Below, piece by piece: positions 47,101 through 55,310 of a stretch of 64,000 nt of DNA; positions within the stretch are counted from its first letter, which is position 1; every line of letters starts with the position of its first letter. The stretch is taken from positions 21,135-85,134 of the forward strand of contig CAWUVH010000015.1 of the NCBI GenBank assembly GCA_963925895.1, read 5' to 3'. The notes below the pieces were generated by a model. It was not told the origin of the DNA, searched no databases, and saw nothing but the letters and a program-made list of their open reading frames with translations. Source of the DNA: Eutrophovita sp913057845. GTDB lineage: Bacteria; Pseudomonadota; Gammaproteobacteria; Burkholderiales; Eutrophovitaceae. The translations under genes and the position numbers were made by a program.

Positions 47101-47556
47101 GGAGGCTTCAGGAATATCGCCGTTCATGAGTGACCGCTCCACATCGCCTTGCCTCCAACCCGATAGGGCAATGAGGCCCTTGGAACCTTCGGCTTTAATC
47201 CACTCACTATGAATAGCAACCCGAGCACCCCTATCACTACCAACATAGGCACGTGTTAACCAGCGACTCAGCCTTAAATATCCCTCCGTGTTCTGAACCA
47301 AAAGTAATAAGCGCACAGGGGCTTTACCAGCCTCCGTCAGCACCGTCACATCACAACCTACTATTGGTTTGAGGCCCCGTTTCCGAGCCGCACGATAAAA
47401 CTTAACCACCCCAAATAAGTTATCAAGGTCTGTAAGGCCGACCGAAGGCATACCATACTCAAGAGCGCGGTCGCATAACTCAGGTATACGAACCATACCC
47501 TGAGTAATCGAATATTCACTGTGAGTTCGTAAATGTACAAATTGAGAAATGGTCAT
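44101..47556 (-). CDS. dnaE: DNA polymerase III subunit alpha
   Basis: 1151 residues, full length for type 1 DnaE. The replicative polymerase. An N-terminal PHP domain begins FVHLRTHSEYSITQGM. The palm has the catalytic aspartates in MPDFDIDFCQDGRDRVI and the preceding GPGRGSGAGSLVA. FRPGPMDLIPDFVERKHG and YGIMVYQEQVMQ are conserved. A tandem HhH motif, an OB fold (about 980-1060) and the tau-binding C-terminus follow. It is divergent from the alpha/beta hydrolase gene. Confidence 0.98.
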   Translation of the reverse strand: MTISQFVHLRTHSEYSITQGMVRIPELCDRALEYGMPSVGLTDLDNLFGVVKFYRAARKRGLKPIVGCDVTVLTEAGKAPVRLLLLVQNTEGYLRLSRWLTRAYVGSDRGARVAIHSEWIKAEGSKGLIALSGWRQGDVERSLMNGDIPEASEKLKHWGALFDGRYYLEIQRSNGDIRGSLETAVLRLAKQEKIPVVATHPVEFLAQAEFMAHEARYCIAEGLLLADQNRSRPFNEEQYFKSEVQMCELFSDLPGAIENSLEIARRCSLELDLGNPQLPNFPTPSGVSLEQFLEQQATDGLDKRMRRIRRGEIEGAVISQAYRDRLKFEIDTIVNMGFAGYFLIVADFINWAKSNDVPVGPGRGSGAGSLVAFSLGITDLDPIQYNLLFERFLNPERVSMPDFDIDFCQDGRDRVIDYVREKYGSDSVSQIVTFGTMAAKAVVRDVARVMEWGYSRADELAKLIPFQPGQLITLDLAREMEPRFKEREDSDEETRELLALARQLEGITRNVGMHAGGVLIAPSALSDFCPLYSADGSHSVISQLDKDDVEHIGLVKFDFLGLTTLTIIDWTLKFIRRLDPDKIIDLAEIPLDDLSTYRIFSSGNSAAVFQFESRGMRDLIERAQPDRFEDIVALVALFRPGPMDLIPDFVERKHGRQRVNFPDERVKTILEETYGIMVYQEQVMQMAQIIGGYSLGGADLLRRAMGKKKPEEMAQHRQLFLEGSKKNGLSEAKSNEIFDLMEKFAGYGFNKSHAAAYALIAYQTAWFKCHYISAFMAANMSATMDDTDRIQHLFGDCVKNKLTLLPPDIHESEYRFVPVSDTQIRYGLGGIRGTGEAAIEHILHVRASGAFESFFDFCCRVDRRVVNKRSVESLIRSGAFDSLDANRSRLLASVHSAIAAAEQQDRDLSQGSLFDDDVVSVFEAAMTEARPWVDYEQLQNEKVALGFYYSGHPFKSFEQELSLVVSSRLNAISVPAPGEGVRQMLLAGVVDSTRIQKTNNGRMMIVTISDGYGSEEVVLYDEFLDRFRDLVKEDAIVVFEAKIRSYRRGSELNEASIVSRIAAENVFSLAAVRERFGKTLKLRIDRGADPKQLKTILAQYRDGPIPVKVLYQGPSGEAEIDLGDEWRVRPEDSLFSELSEWLSPEAVSLTY

Positions 47557-47642
47557 GCCATTATTGTACGATGTGTATCGGTACTATATCCAATGATTGA
47601 AAATCATCCTTTTGAATATGCATCACTAGACAAGGCAGGCCA

Positions 47643-48509
47643 TTGCACTCAGCATCAAAAAGCCAATTTTTAGATATAAACGGACTGAAAATTCACATCA
47701 GAACTTGGGGCAACCCAAAATCCAAACACCTGTATCTAATGCACGGATGGATGGATATGTCCGCCTCCTTTCAATTTACAGTAGATGAACTCGATAAAGA
47801 CTGGTTTGTCATCGCCCCAGATTGGAGAGGTTTTGGCCTCAGCGATTGGGCCCCACAAGGTTATTGGTTCCCAGATTACGTTGCCGACCTATCGAGAATA
47901 ATCAACATAATTTCACCTGATGCGGAAATTAGTCTCGTCGGACATAGCATGGGCGGAAACATTGCCGGTTTATACGCAGGCGTGTATCCGGAGAAAGTCC
48001 AAAAACTCATCTTAGCCGAAGGTTTTGGCATGCCCCCTCGGGATGCGAATGAAGCTCCGAATCGACTCAAGAGATGGCTTGAACAAAAGGAGAAAAATCC
48101 CTCTCTGAAGCCTTACAGCTCGCTCGGAGAAGTAGCTCAAAGGCTCATCAAGAATACCCCTGAGCTAACAGAGGAGCGAGCATTTTTTCTAGCAGAACAC
48201 TGGTCTGCACAACAATCCAATGGCGAATTCAATCTTCGAGCGGACCCTAAGCATAAGATGACTAACCCAATACTCTATCGGTCAGTCGAGGCGTCTTTTT
48301 TTTGGAAGCGCATCACCTGCCCAACACTTTGGCTACACAGCGATAGTGGTTGGCTTCGTCGCTTTATGAAAGATGATTATGCAACAATCGATGAATATCG
48401 ATCAAACTACCAAAATCTAAGCGAGAAGACCATTACTGAATCCTCTCACATGATGCATCACGTACAGCCGAAAAAATTTGCTGCAGCTATTGAATCGTTC
48501 ATTAACTAG
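47643..48509 (+). CDS. Alpha/beta hydrolase
   Basis: 288 residues. A single alpha/beta hydrolase fold: oxyanion-hole HGWMDMSASF, DWRGFGLSD, the nucleophile elbow SLVGHSMGGNIAG (Ser), and the catalytic His in SSHMMHHVQP. The Ser nucleophile indicates an esterase or lactonase type rather than a dehalogenase. The substrate is unknown. The start is TTG at 47643; AAGG lies seven bases upstream, and an in-frame TGA blocks any earlier start. It is divergent from dnaE and converges on an MFS gene. Confidence 0.82.
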   Translation: MHSASKSQFLDINGLKIHIRTWGNPKSKHLYLMHGWMDMSASFQFTVDELDKDWFVIAPDWRGFGLSDWAPQGYWFPDYVADLSRIINIISPDAEISLVGHSMGGNIAGLYAGVYPEKVQKLILAEGFGMPPRDANEAPNRLKRWLEQKEKNPSLKPYSSLGEVAQRLIKNTPELTEERAFFLAEHWSAQQSNGEFNLRADPKHKMTNPILYRSVEASFFWKRITCPTLWLHSDSGWLRRFMKDDYATIDEYRSNYQNLSEKTITESSHMMHHVQPKKFAAAIESFIN

Positions 48510-48527
48510 CCCAATTTTTAATTGCCT

Positions 48528-49712
48528 CTATTTTGGTTCGATTGGTCGAAAAAACAATACGCCACGCCACACAGTAACAACACCTAAGGCTAAGAATCCC
48601 CACACATAACTCTCTGTAACTGAATGGATGAGCCAAAATAACGTTGGCAATAAAACAACTCCCGAGTAGGTCATTGCAAGAGACGCCCCAGTTGCTGTTC
48701 CAGCTTGACCCATTGGAGCAATTCGAGCAACTTCAGCCAAATAAACCCCATTCCATCCAACAGCAGAAGCACCAAAGAAAAAAGAAAAAATATAAATAAA
48801 CGTTATCGGGAACGAAGCGTGAACGAAGCACATAGCGCCTGCTGACACACCCATTAATAGTCCAAGAAAACCCAACACCGAACGCGGAGAGACACCATAA
48901 TCAGTAAGTCCCCCCCAAAACAAACGCCCAAAAATACCAGCGATCATCGCAATTGAAAGCGCAGATCCGGCAACAGACACTGTAAGCAGCGCCCTCTCCG
49001 TTAACATAACCACCAGATAGGAAGCTAAACTCATCTGCATACCAGAAAAGGCGAAAGACGATATAGCCAACTCTCTTAACTTGGAATGTGCAAACACAAG
49101 ACGTAACGGCTCTAGCAAACTTAATTTTTGCGCCTCATGTAAGGCATTAAGGGATGGACGATCGACTTTTTTCTGAATGAGTTGCGCGAACAAGATAACT
49201 GCCAAGCCGATTAAACTAATAATGATTGATGTCTGTCTCCAACCAAATCGATACATTAAATAAGGCACGAGAGCTCCAGCAATCGCACCGCCGATTGGGA
49301 CTCCTGACTGCTTGATTGAAAAAATCAAGGAGCGCATATTATTCGGAGCTTGGTCAGCAAGGACTGTTGATGACGAAGGCGTTACCGCGCCATAACCTAA
49401 ACCAACAACAAGAGCGCCCAATGCAATGATTAAAACATCACCCGTCGACATTAATGCGATGCCCAGAGATGCAAAAAGCACACACAGTTGACTCACACGG
49501 ATGGCACCAAGACGGCTAATTAATACCCCAGAAAATAGCGCGGACGGGACTGATGACAAATAAATTAGAGCCGTTACAAGACCTACTGATGCCGCATTCA
49601 CACCAACATCCCCTTGGGCCACGGGCGCTAAGATTGGTGGGGTAAAAACGACTAAAGAAGCCTGAATTTGAACCGCCAAAGTAACAAGCAAAGATGCTAT
49701 AAACAAAGACAT
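48528..49712 (-). CDS. MFS transporter
   Basis: 394 residues with about twelve membrane helices. The loop between helices 2 and 3 (SGVLISRLGAIRVSQ) and SIKQSGVPIGGAIAGALVPYL resemble the cyanate/nitroimidazole-type (CynX-like) major facilitators. The substrate is unknown. It follows metY but is separated from it by a strong hairpin, so it may be transcribed separately or by read-through. Confidence 0.8.
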   Translation of the reverse strand: MSLFIASLLVTLAVQIQASLVVFTPPILAPVAQGDVGVNAASVGLVTALIYLSSVPSALFSGVLISRLGAIRVSQLCVLFASLGIALMSTGDVLIIALGALVVGLGYGAVTPSSSTVLADQAPNNMRSLIFSIKQSGVPIGGAIAGALVPYLMYRFGWRQTSIIISLIGLAVILFAQLIQKKVDRPSLNALHEAQKLSLLEPLRLVFAHSKLRELAISSFAFSGMQMSLASYLVVMLTERALLTVSVAGSALSIAMIAGIFGRLFWGGLTDYGVSPRSVLGFLGLLMGVSAGAMCFVHASFPITFIYIFSFFFGASAVGWNGVYLAEVARIAPMGQAGTATGASLAMTYSGVVLLPTLFWLIHSVTESYVWGFLALGVVTVWRGVLFFRPIEPK

Positions 49713-49739
49713 AAATGAAACTCAGGGCAAATAGAAACC

Positions 49740-49772
49740 CATTAGCTTAATCCCGTTACGGGATTGCTAATG
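49740..49772 (-). terminator. Hairpin terminator downstream of metY
   Basis: Two nested arms pair: CATTAGC/GCTAATG and AATCCCG/CGGGATT, a 14-pair stem with a two-base bulge and a TTA loop. On the minus strand GGTTTCTATTT follows, a loose T tract. It lies between metY and the MFS gene. Confidence 0.65.
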
Positions 49773-49782
49773 TGCTCGAAAA

Positions 49783-51075
49783 TCAAGAGGCAGATGGAGA
49801 CTTGCTTAACGCTTGATCAAGATCCCACAGAATATCATCTATATCTTCAATGCCGACCGATAGACGAATCATGTCTGGAGATATGCCCGCTTTCAGTTGA
49901 TCTTCCTCAGACAGCTGCCTGTGTGTCGTTGAGGCGGGATGGATCACAAGCGACTTTGCATCGCCCACATTGGCCAGATGAGAGAAAAACTCGAGCCCTT
50001 CAATGAACTGCACACCCGCCTTAAGTCCGCCTTTAATACCAAACGTCATAATCGATCCACAACCTTTGGGCATATATTTTTTACTGAGTGATGCATACGG
50101 ACTCGAAGCCAAACCTGGGAAATTAACCCAAGAAACACAATCATGAGACTCAAGAAAGTTTGCCACTTTAAGGGCATTGGAAACGTGACGATCCATACGT
50201 ACATGAAGGGTCTCCAGACCCTGCAAAAGAAGCCACGCGCTCATAGGTGACAAAGAGGGGCCAAGCGTTCTCAAAGTTTCCATTCGAGCCTTCATCGTAA
50301 ATCCAAAATCGCCAAAGGTCTCAAAGAAACGAACCCCATGGTATCCCTTAGATGCCTCTGTCATGGAGGGGAAATTACCGTTATCCCAAGGAAACTTTCC
50401 GGACTCAACAATCACCCCACCCATTGTCGTGCCATGACCCCCAATAAATTTGGTGGCAGATTCCACCACAATATCTGCCCCATGCTTGATCGGTTGACAC
50501 AGGTAAGGCGACGCAAATGTATTGTCAATCACTAAAGGTATTCCAGCCTCGTGTGCGATATCTGCCACAGCACTAATATCAAGAACGTTAATCTGAGGGT
50601 TACCCATCGTCTCCGCATAAATCGCTTTAGTTTTTGATGTAATCGCCGCCTTAAAATTTTGAGGGTCGTTGGGGTCAACAAAAACCGTATTGATCCCAAA
50701 GCGTCTAAACGTAACATCAAATTGCGAATACGTTCCACCGTATAAAGCGCTCGACGAGAGCAACTCGTCCCCCTCGCCAAGTAACGTCAGAATCGCACAC
50801 ATTTGCGCTGCCTGACCAGAACTCACCGCAAGTGCAGCCCTTCCACCTTCGAGTGCGGCCACACGTTCTTCGAGAACCGAAACTGTTGGATTGGATATCC
50901 TGGAATAAACATTCCCAAATGTTTGCAAATTAAACAGACTAGACGCGTGCTCCGCCGAATCAAAAACGTAAGAAGTAGTTTGATATATCGGGGCGGCTCT
51001 TGATCCAGTTACCGCATCTGGGATTTGGCCTGCATGCAAACAAAGGGTTCCAACCCCATACTCTCGGTCCGCCAT
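49783..51075 (-). CDS. metY: O-acetylhomoserine sulfhydrylase (MetY-type)
   Basis: 430 residues, a Cys/Met-metabolism PLP enzyme. It makes homocysteine from O-acetylhomoserine and sulfide. The PLP Lys is in VESATKFIGGHGTTMGGV. YSRISNPTVSVLEERVAALEGG and the insertion region (about 240-275) typical of the long MetY subgroup favour MetY over the shorter MetZ. The C-terminus has VIHPASTTHRQLSEEDQ and IRLSVGIEDIDDIL. It begins 20 bases after the CoA-binding gene, so the two share an operon. Confidence 0.92.
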   Translation of the reverse strand: MADREYGVGTLCLHAGQIPDAVTGSRAAPIYQTTSYVFDSAEHASSLFNLQTFGNVYSRISNPTVSVLEERVAALEGGRAALAVSSGQAAQMCAILTLLGEGDELLSSSALYGGTYSQFDVTFRRFGINTVFVDPNDPQNFKAAITSKTKAIYAETMGNPQINVLDISAVADIAHEAGIPLVIDNTFASPYLCQPIKHGADIVVESATKFIGGHGTTMGGVIVESGKFPWDNGNFPSMTEASKGYHGVRFFETFGDFGFTMKARMETLRTLGPSLSPMSAWLLLQGLETLHVRMDRHVSNALKVANFLESHDCVSWVNFPGLASSPYASLSKKYMPKGCGSIMTFGIKGGLKAGVQFIEGLEFFSHLANVGDAKSLVIHPASTTHRQLSEEDQLKAGISPDMIRLSVGIEDIDDILWDLDQALSKSPSAS

Positions 51076-51095
51076 TATTTAATCTTCCTCATTCT

Positions 51096-51578
51096 TTAGG
51101 GTAGCCATCTAGGTCGCTTAGAAGAGATCACCTTGGTATTAACTCCCACCCAATTTAAACCTCCAAATAATCGACCATGCTCAATCTTGGTACAACGATT
51201 ATGGACATAGGTAATGCCCGCATTTTCGGCGATGCGGCTGGCCGCATCATTTTTCACGCCAATCTGCAGCCAAAGGACTTTGGCTCCGATAGTCACCGCC
51301 TGTAAGGCAATTGGCTCAATATCTTCACTTTTTCTAAAGCAATCCACCATATCAACCGGCTCCTTAATATCCTCAAGCGAGCCATAACATCGTTCACCTA
51401 GAAGCTCCTGCCCCTCATAAGCAGGGTTGACAGGGATAATCTTGTAACCGTGCTCTTGTAAGTATTTGGCAGCAAAATAACTTGGCCGGTACCAGTTTGC
51501 TGACAAGCCAACGACTGCAATAGTCTTAGACTCTCTCAAAATTTGTCTTAGTTCATTTATGCCGTGGTCGTCACTCAT
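51096..51578 (-). CDS. CoA-binding domain protein (YccU-like)
   Basis: 160 residues, a Rossmann-fold CoA_binding domain as in the succinyl-CoA synthetase alpha N-terminus: AVVGLSANWYRPSYFAAKYL, GYKIIPVNPAYEGQE, and VDMVDCFRKSED. Proteins of this size (YccU family) bind CoA, but their physiological role is unknown. It is directly upstream of metY. Confidence 0.88.
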   Translation of the reverse strand: MSDDHGINELRQILRESKTIAVVGLSANWYRPSYFAAKYLQEHGYKIIPVNPAYEGQELLGERCYGSLEDIKEPVDMVDCFRKSEDIEPIALQAVTIGAKVLWLQIGVKNDAASRIAENAGITYVHNRCTKIEHGRLFGGLNWVGVNTKVISSKRPRWLP

Positions 51579-51689
51579 CAGTATTTGATCTGGTTTTCGC
51601 TTGAGTTGATTGAATAAGAATGCTCACTGGGTCCGCATTTTAGCATTGTCTAAAAAATGAACTGTTGTCGCACAATCAGAAAGGTGGGT

Positions 51690-52604
51690 TCAGCTGTCCG
51701 TCAGCACTTTGATTGCGGCTTTGAGTTTTATGACGTATCGGTCTCGAGCCACACGTATCGATTCCTGGTCCCAATTCCAAAACCCCACCTCCGCTTTCAT
51801 GCCAAGCTCACCTCTTTTAACTTTATCACTGAGAATCGACGGTGGCTCATCATCATTACTCAAGTCTGGAAACACATTTTTACTCGCTGAGTACGTGATG
51901 TCTAATCCTGACATTTCCTTTTGCATAACCGGACCAGCAGCAAGGAAACGACATCCAAACCCGTATTTCACAGCCTTATCAACATCTTCTGGCGTGGCGA
52001 TTCCCCGCTCCAATATGTTCCACACCTCTCTCATCATCGCCGCTTGAATACGATTCGCTAAAAACCCGGGAACATCCTTGCGCACGATAACAGGAACGAA
52101 ACCTAAAGAAGTTAAATACAGTTTTATTTTTTCCGCTATCTGCAAGTCCGATTTATCCGAGGTAACAATCTCGACTAACGGCACTAAATGTGCCGGCATA
52201 AAAAAATGCAATCCGAAAAAGCGACTTTGAGGACTCAACCCACTTGAAATTAAGGATATCCCGAACGTCGATGAATTACTCGCGATAATGGCATCTGCGT
52301 TCGACAGAGCGACCACCTGCTCGAAAACACTCTGCTTAATTACCAGGTCTTCATTGACGTTTTCAATAATGAGGTCAGCTGATGACCAATCAACCGACGT
52401 TAAATCAGACAACAACTCCAGTTTCAATTGATCTAATGTGACATCTAGATCTCGAGCAGCGCTGAGCGCGCGAGTATCAAATGTGTCTGCCCGCCCTCCG
52501 GATCGACCGACAATAGTCACGCGAGCGCCGGAAGCTGCCAATTTAACAGACAGGTCCGTGCCCATGGTTCCTGCCCCGATGATGACAATGTGTTTAAAAT
52601 TCAC
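51690..52604 (-). CDS. 3-hydroxyacyl-CoA dehydrogenase family protein
   Basis: 304 residues: an N-terminal NAD domain (IVIIGAGTMGTDLSVKLA), the segment IIENVNEDL with the family Glu, SNSSTFGIS, and FFGLHFFMPAHLVPLVEIV with the catalytic His. The C-terminal domain starts FLANRIQAAMMREVW. The family oxidises L-3-hydroxyacyl-CoA or related hydroxy acids; lack of a fused hydratase suggests a PaaH/HbdH-like or hydroxy-acid enzyme. It uses a GTG start at 52604. It is followed by a 111-base gap to the CoA-binding gene. Confidence 0.85.
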   Translation of the reverse strand: MNFKHIVIIGAGTMGTDLSVKLAASGARVTIVGRSGGRADTFDTRALSAARDLDVTLDQLKLELLSDLTSVDWSSADLIIENVNEDLVIKQSVFEQVVALSNADAIIASNSSTFGISLISSGLSPQSRFFGLHFFMPAHLVPLVEIVTSDKSDLQIAEKIKLYLTSLGFVPVIVRKDVPGFLANRIQAAMMREVWNILERGIATPEDVDKAVKYGFGCRFLAAGPVMQKEMSGLDITYSASKNVFPDLSNDDEPPSILSDKVKRGELGMKAEVGFWNWDQESIRVARDRYVIKLKAAIKVLTDS

Positions 52605-52672
52605 CTGATATCCATTTAATTATTGCTGCACTCTATTTGATGGGTGCGCCGAATTTAAATAAACTCTTTTTC

Positions 52673-52701
52673 AAGCATCTCTTCTTCATCCAAGAGAGCT
52701 T
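52673..52701 (-). terminator. Inverted repeat downstream of pagL
   Basis: AAGC-TCTCTT pairs with AAGAGA-GCTT with one bulged base and an eight-base loop. No T tract follows on the minus strand, so it is a weak terminator candidate only. Confidence 0.3.
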
Positions 52702-52736
52702 AGTTTGACGCAAAGCAAATAAAATGGTTAACCCAA

Positions 52737-53195
52737 CTAATAGGTATAAGTGTAACGAACCGAAACTAACTCAGACCCAGGGTTGCTGCTTGTCAAACCA
52801 CCATTAGAAAGATGATCAACGCTCACTGATAACGCAGAATCGCCCCCTATTCGCAAACCAAGCCCAGCTAGTGAGCGAAAATGAATGTTGCCACCAAGGT
52901 CTGTATCTTCAGGATTATAGTACCCGGGCATAAAACTGGCTTCTATGAACAGTCGACTGGACAAGTTAAACTGTGCATGAAGCCCAGCCCCAACCCAAAG
53001 ATCACTGTCAGCATCAGCCCTAATCGCTGCTGCCCAAGGCCAGTTCTTTGCTTCGCCAGAAAATTCTCCACCTTTGTGATACTCCAGAACCATTCCACCA
53101 CCGCCGTCCGGATCAAATCCAGCTCCGATAACGACGTCTTGTGCCAAAACCACACAAGGAAGACAACAAAAGAGGACTAAAACTAATCGAGACAT
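52737..53195 (-). CDS. PagL-like lipid A 3-O-deacylase
   Basis: 152 residues with a signal peptide (LVLVLFCCLPCVVLAQ, cleavage after VLA). The mature protein looks like a small outer-membrane beta-barrel ending in aromatic YTYTY. The C-terminal VDHLSNGGLTSSNPGSELV matches the PagL active-site region (His-Ser with a downstream Glu). PagL removes the 3-O-acyl chain of lipid A. ATG 53195 is preferred: the ATG at 53201 directly abuts AAGAG. It lies downstream of the TRAP genes, past a perfect palindrome. Confidence 0.78.
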   Translation of the reverse strand: MSRLVLVLFCCLPCVVLAQDVVIGAGFDPDGGGGMVLEYHKGGEFSGEAKNWPWAAAIRADADSDLWVGAGLHAQFNLSSRLFIEASFMPGYYNPEDTDLGGNIHFRSLAGLGLRIGGDSALSVSVDHLSNGGLTSSNPGSELVSVRYTYTY

Positions 53196-53238
53196 GATCA
53201 TCTCTTGAACCTTTCAATAAGGGCATAGTAGAAGGACG

Positions 53239-53260
53239 GCGGGAGCTAATTAGCTCCCGC
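53239..53260. repeat. Perfect 22-base palindrome between dctM and pagL
   Basis: Arms GCGGGAGCTAA and TTAGCTCCCGC meet without a spacer. In RNA it would form a tight hairpin six bases after the dctM stop. No T tract follows, so it may be a 3'-end stabiliser, a weak terminator or a protein-binding site. Confidence 0.6.
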
Positions 53261-53266
53261 ACTAGA

Positions 53267-54652
53267 CTAAATTAAGAATCCAGCTGCCCTCGGCAACCAA
53301 AGCACTATCTGCGGAAACGCAATAATCAATCCGAGTCCCGTCAACTGAAGTAGCACGAAAGGAATTATTCCTCGATAAATATGACCCATATTAATTGATG
53401 GTGGAACAGTGCCCTTCATGTAAAACAGTGTGAACCCAAATGGTGGGGTCAAGAATGATGTTTGTAAATTAACTGAAAGCATCACCACGAACCAAGTAAG
53501 GAATACGATCGGTCCACCATCACCGATGTGCGGTCCAAAATCGACACCCTGAAGTATTGGTGCGAACACAGGCAGTACGATCAGAGTAATTTCAATCCAA
53601 TCAAAAAAGAATCCCAATAAGAAAGTAAGTACTAACATAAACGTCAGGATTTCCCATCCAGTATCAATACCAATGACGCCTAATAATTCCAGAATTAAAT
53701 CGTCACCACCAAGCGCTCTAAACACGTAACTGAACAGCGTCGCACCAAAAAATATGAAAAACACCATGCCATTGGTTAAGCCAGCAAGCCGGATCACATC
53801 CCTTAGCGTCTTCATGCTCAGTTTTTTATTCATCCAAGCGAGGAATATAGCCCCGAGACAACCGACACCTGCGGCCTCTGTTGGCGTTGCAAAACCACCA
53901 AAAATGGATCCTAAAACTAACGTGATCAGCAAAACAGGCGGGAAGAAACTCTTAAACACCAGAGCTATGAGCTCTGCGTTGGAACTCGGCCCGATATCAT
54001 CTGGCAGCGGAGGTGCCCGATCGGGATTCCTATAACTCGTGATGCCAATATAGAGTAGGTAGAGTCCCGCCAGCAGCATTCCCGGCAAAATTGACGCCGC
54101 GAACAACGCACCAACCGAGACAGATAAAAGGTCACCCATAATCACCAACATAATGGAAGGCGGAATCAAAATGCCAAGAGTGCCCGCAGACGCTATCGTC
54201 CCCACAGCAAGCTCCTTAGCGTAGCCCCGCTCCATCATTGACGGCAATGCAATCATAGTCAACATCACAACGGAGGCGCCCACGATTCCAGTTGTTGCAG
54301 CCATGATCGTACCCATCAACGTGACGGACATCGCCAAGCCGCCCGGTATACGTCGAGTAACAATTTGAAGGGTATGCAATAGATCCTTCGCCACACCACT
54401 CCGCTCGAGCATGGTTCCCATAAAAATAAACATAGGTACGGCAACGATAATCGGATTCGCAGCAGCGGATCCCCAGACACGAGGCATCAAATTGAAAAAT
54501 TGTATCGGGTGAAAGACATCAAGCGCCATGCCGATACCACCGAACAAAATAGCAACGCCGCCAAGCACAAATGCCACCGGAAATCCACAGAAGAGCGAGA
54601 GCGCTAAAACAAGAAACAAAAATAGTGAAATGTGATGTGTGAGCCAGCTCAT
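53267..54652 (-). CDS. dctM: TRAP transporter large permease DctM
   Basis: 461 residues, about twelve membrane helices. The ion-coupled permease of a tripartite ATP-independent periplasmic transporter. Family blocks include VAVPMFIFMGTMLERSGVA, TLGILIPPSIMLVIMGDL, ATPTEAAGVGCLGAI and SFLTPPFGFTLFYMKG. The long form resembles the FcbT3/TakM group (2-oxo acids, chloroaromatics). It overlaps dctQ by four bases (ATGA), so both are translated together. Confidence 0.95.
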   Translation of the reverse strand: MSWLTHHISLFLFLVLALSLFCGFPVAFVLGGVAILFGGIGMALDVFHPIQFFNLMPRVWGSAAANPIIVAVPMFIFMGTMLERSGVAKDLLHTLQIVTRRIPGGLAMSVTLMGTIMAATTGIVGASVVMLTMIALPSMMERGYAKELAVGTIASAGTLGILIPPSIMLVIMGDLLSVSVGALFAASILPGMLLAGLYLLYIGITSYRNPDRAPPLPDDIGPSSNAELIALVFKSFFPPVLLITLVLGSIFGGFATPTEAAGVGCLGAIFLAWMNKKLSMKTLRDVIRLAGLTNGMVFFIFFGATLFSYVFRALGGDDLILELLGVIGIDTGWEILTFMLVLTFLLGFFFDWIEITLIVLPVFAPILQGVDFGPHIGDGGPIVFLTWFVVMLSVNLQTSFLTPPFGFTLFYMKGTVPPSINMGHIYRGIIPFVLLQLTGLGLIIAFPQIVLWLPRAAGFLI

Positions 54653-55227
54653 GACGATGCCTCCAATTTGTCCGCGATCACGGGCGGCGTTGCCCGCTTC
54701 CTAAGACCTGGGTCACCGTACAAGTAAACAATGGATCGCATCAATACCGAGATTACACCAGCAAATAATAGGAGCAAGCCAGCAGTCATACAGCCTTTAG
54801 GTATCCATCTAAAAGCTAAGCCATTTGAAGATGGCGAAGCTTCACCGACGACCCATGCTTCCCAAGTGAAGTCAAAACTAAAATAAAGTGCGAGCAAACA
54901 ATATGGAATAGCGAAGACTAAACATCCAATGAATTCTGCAAACACGATTGTTCTTGGTGCGGCACTGATAAAAGCAATATCAATTCGGACGTGTGAGTTA
55001 TGGATATATGCCGCTCCAAGCCAGAACGAAAATAACGCCGTATGCAAATGCCACTCCAACTCTTGCAATCTCGTCGAGCCCATCCCCGGCATCTGATACC
55101 CGAATTTACGTGTCAGCACATCGAAAGCGATGACAATCATTGTTACTAAAAACAACCATCCGACAGCGCCCGAGACCCGATCAAGCAATCTATTGATGCG
55201 GTCACTCACATTAAGCATTGATTCCAT
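54649..55227 (-). CDS. dctQ: TRAP transporter small permease DctQ
   Basis: 192 residues from ATG 55227, four membrane helices. The small membrane subunit pairs with DctM. It matches the larger FcbT2-like DctQ group: WLFLVTMIVIAFDVLTRKFGY, LQELEWHLHTALFSFWLGAAYIHN and VRIDI. The start is uncertain: a GTG lies nine bases upstream and another ATG nine bases downstream, with no good Shine-Dalgarno sequence for any. The 4-base overlap with dctM is clear. Confidence 0.92.
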   Translation of the reverse strand: MESMLNVSDRINRLLDRVSGAVGWLFLVTMIVIAFDVLTRKFGYQMPGMGSTRLQELEWHLHTALFSFWLGAAYIHNSHVRIDIAFISAAPRTIVFAEFIGCLVFAIPYCLLALYFSFDFTWEAWVVGEASPSSNGLAFRWIPKGCMTAGLLLLFAGVISVLMRSIVYLYGDPGLRKRATPPVIADKLEASS

Positions 55228-55255
55228 AATCACCACACACCATAAAAAAACATAT

Positions 55256-55278
55256 AAAAAGAGCGGGCATAAGCCCGC
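55256..55278 (-). terminator. Terminator between dctP (proximal) and dctQ
   Basis: GCGGGC-TTAT-GCCCGC (minus strand) is followed by TCTTTTT. The stem is six pairs, placed between the binding-protein stop and dctQM. It probably lowers permease levels relative to the binding protein. Confidence 0.7.
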
Positions 55279-55310
55279 CCTAATGCTAAACCTAGCCAGT
55301 CATCGAGATT

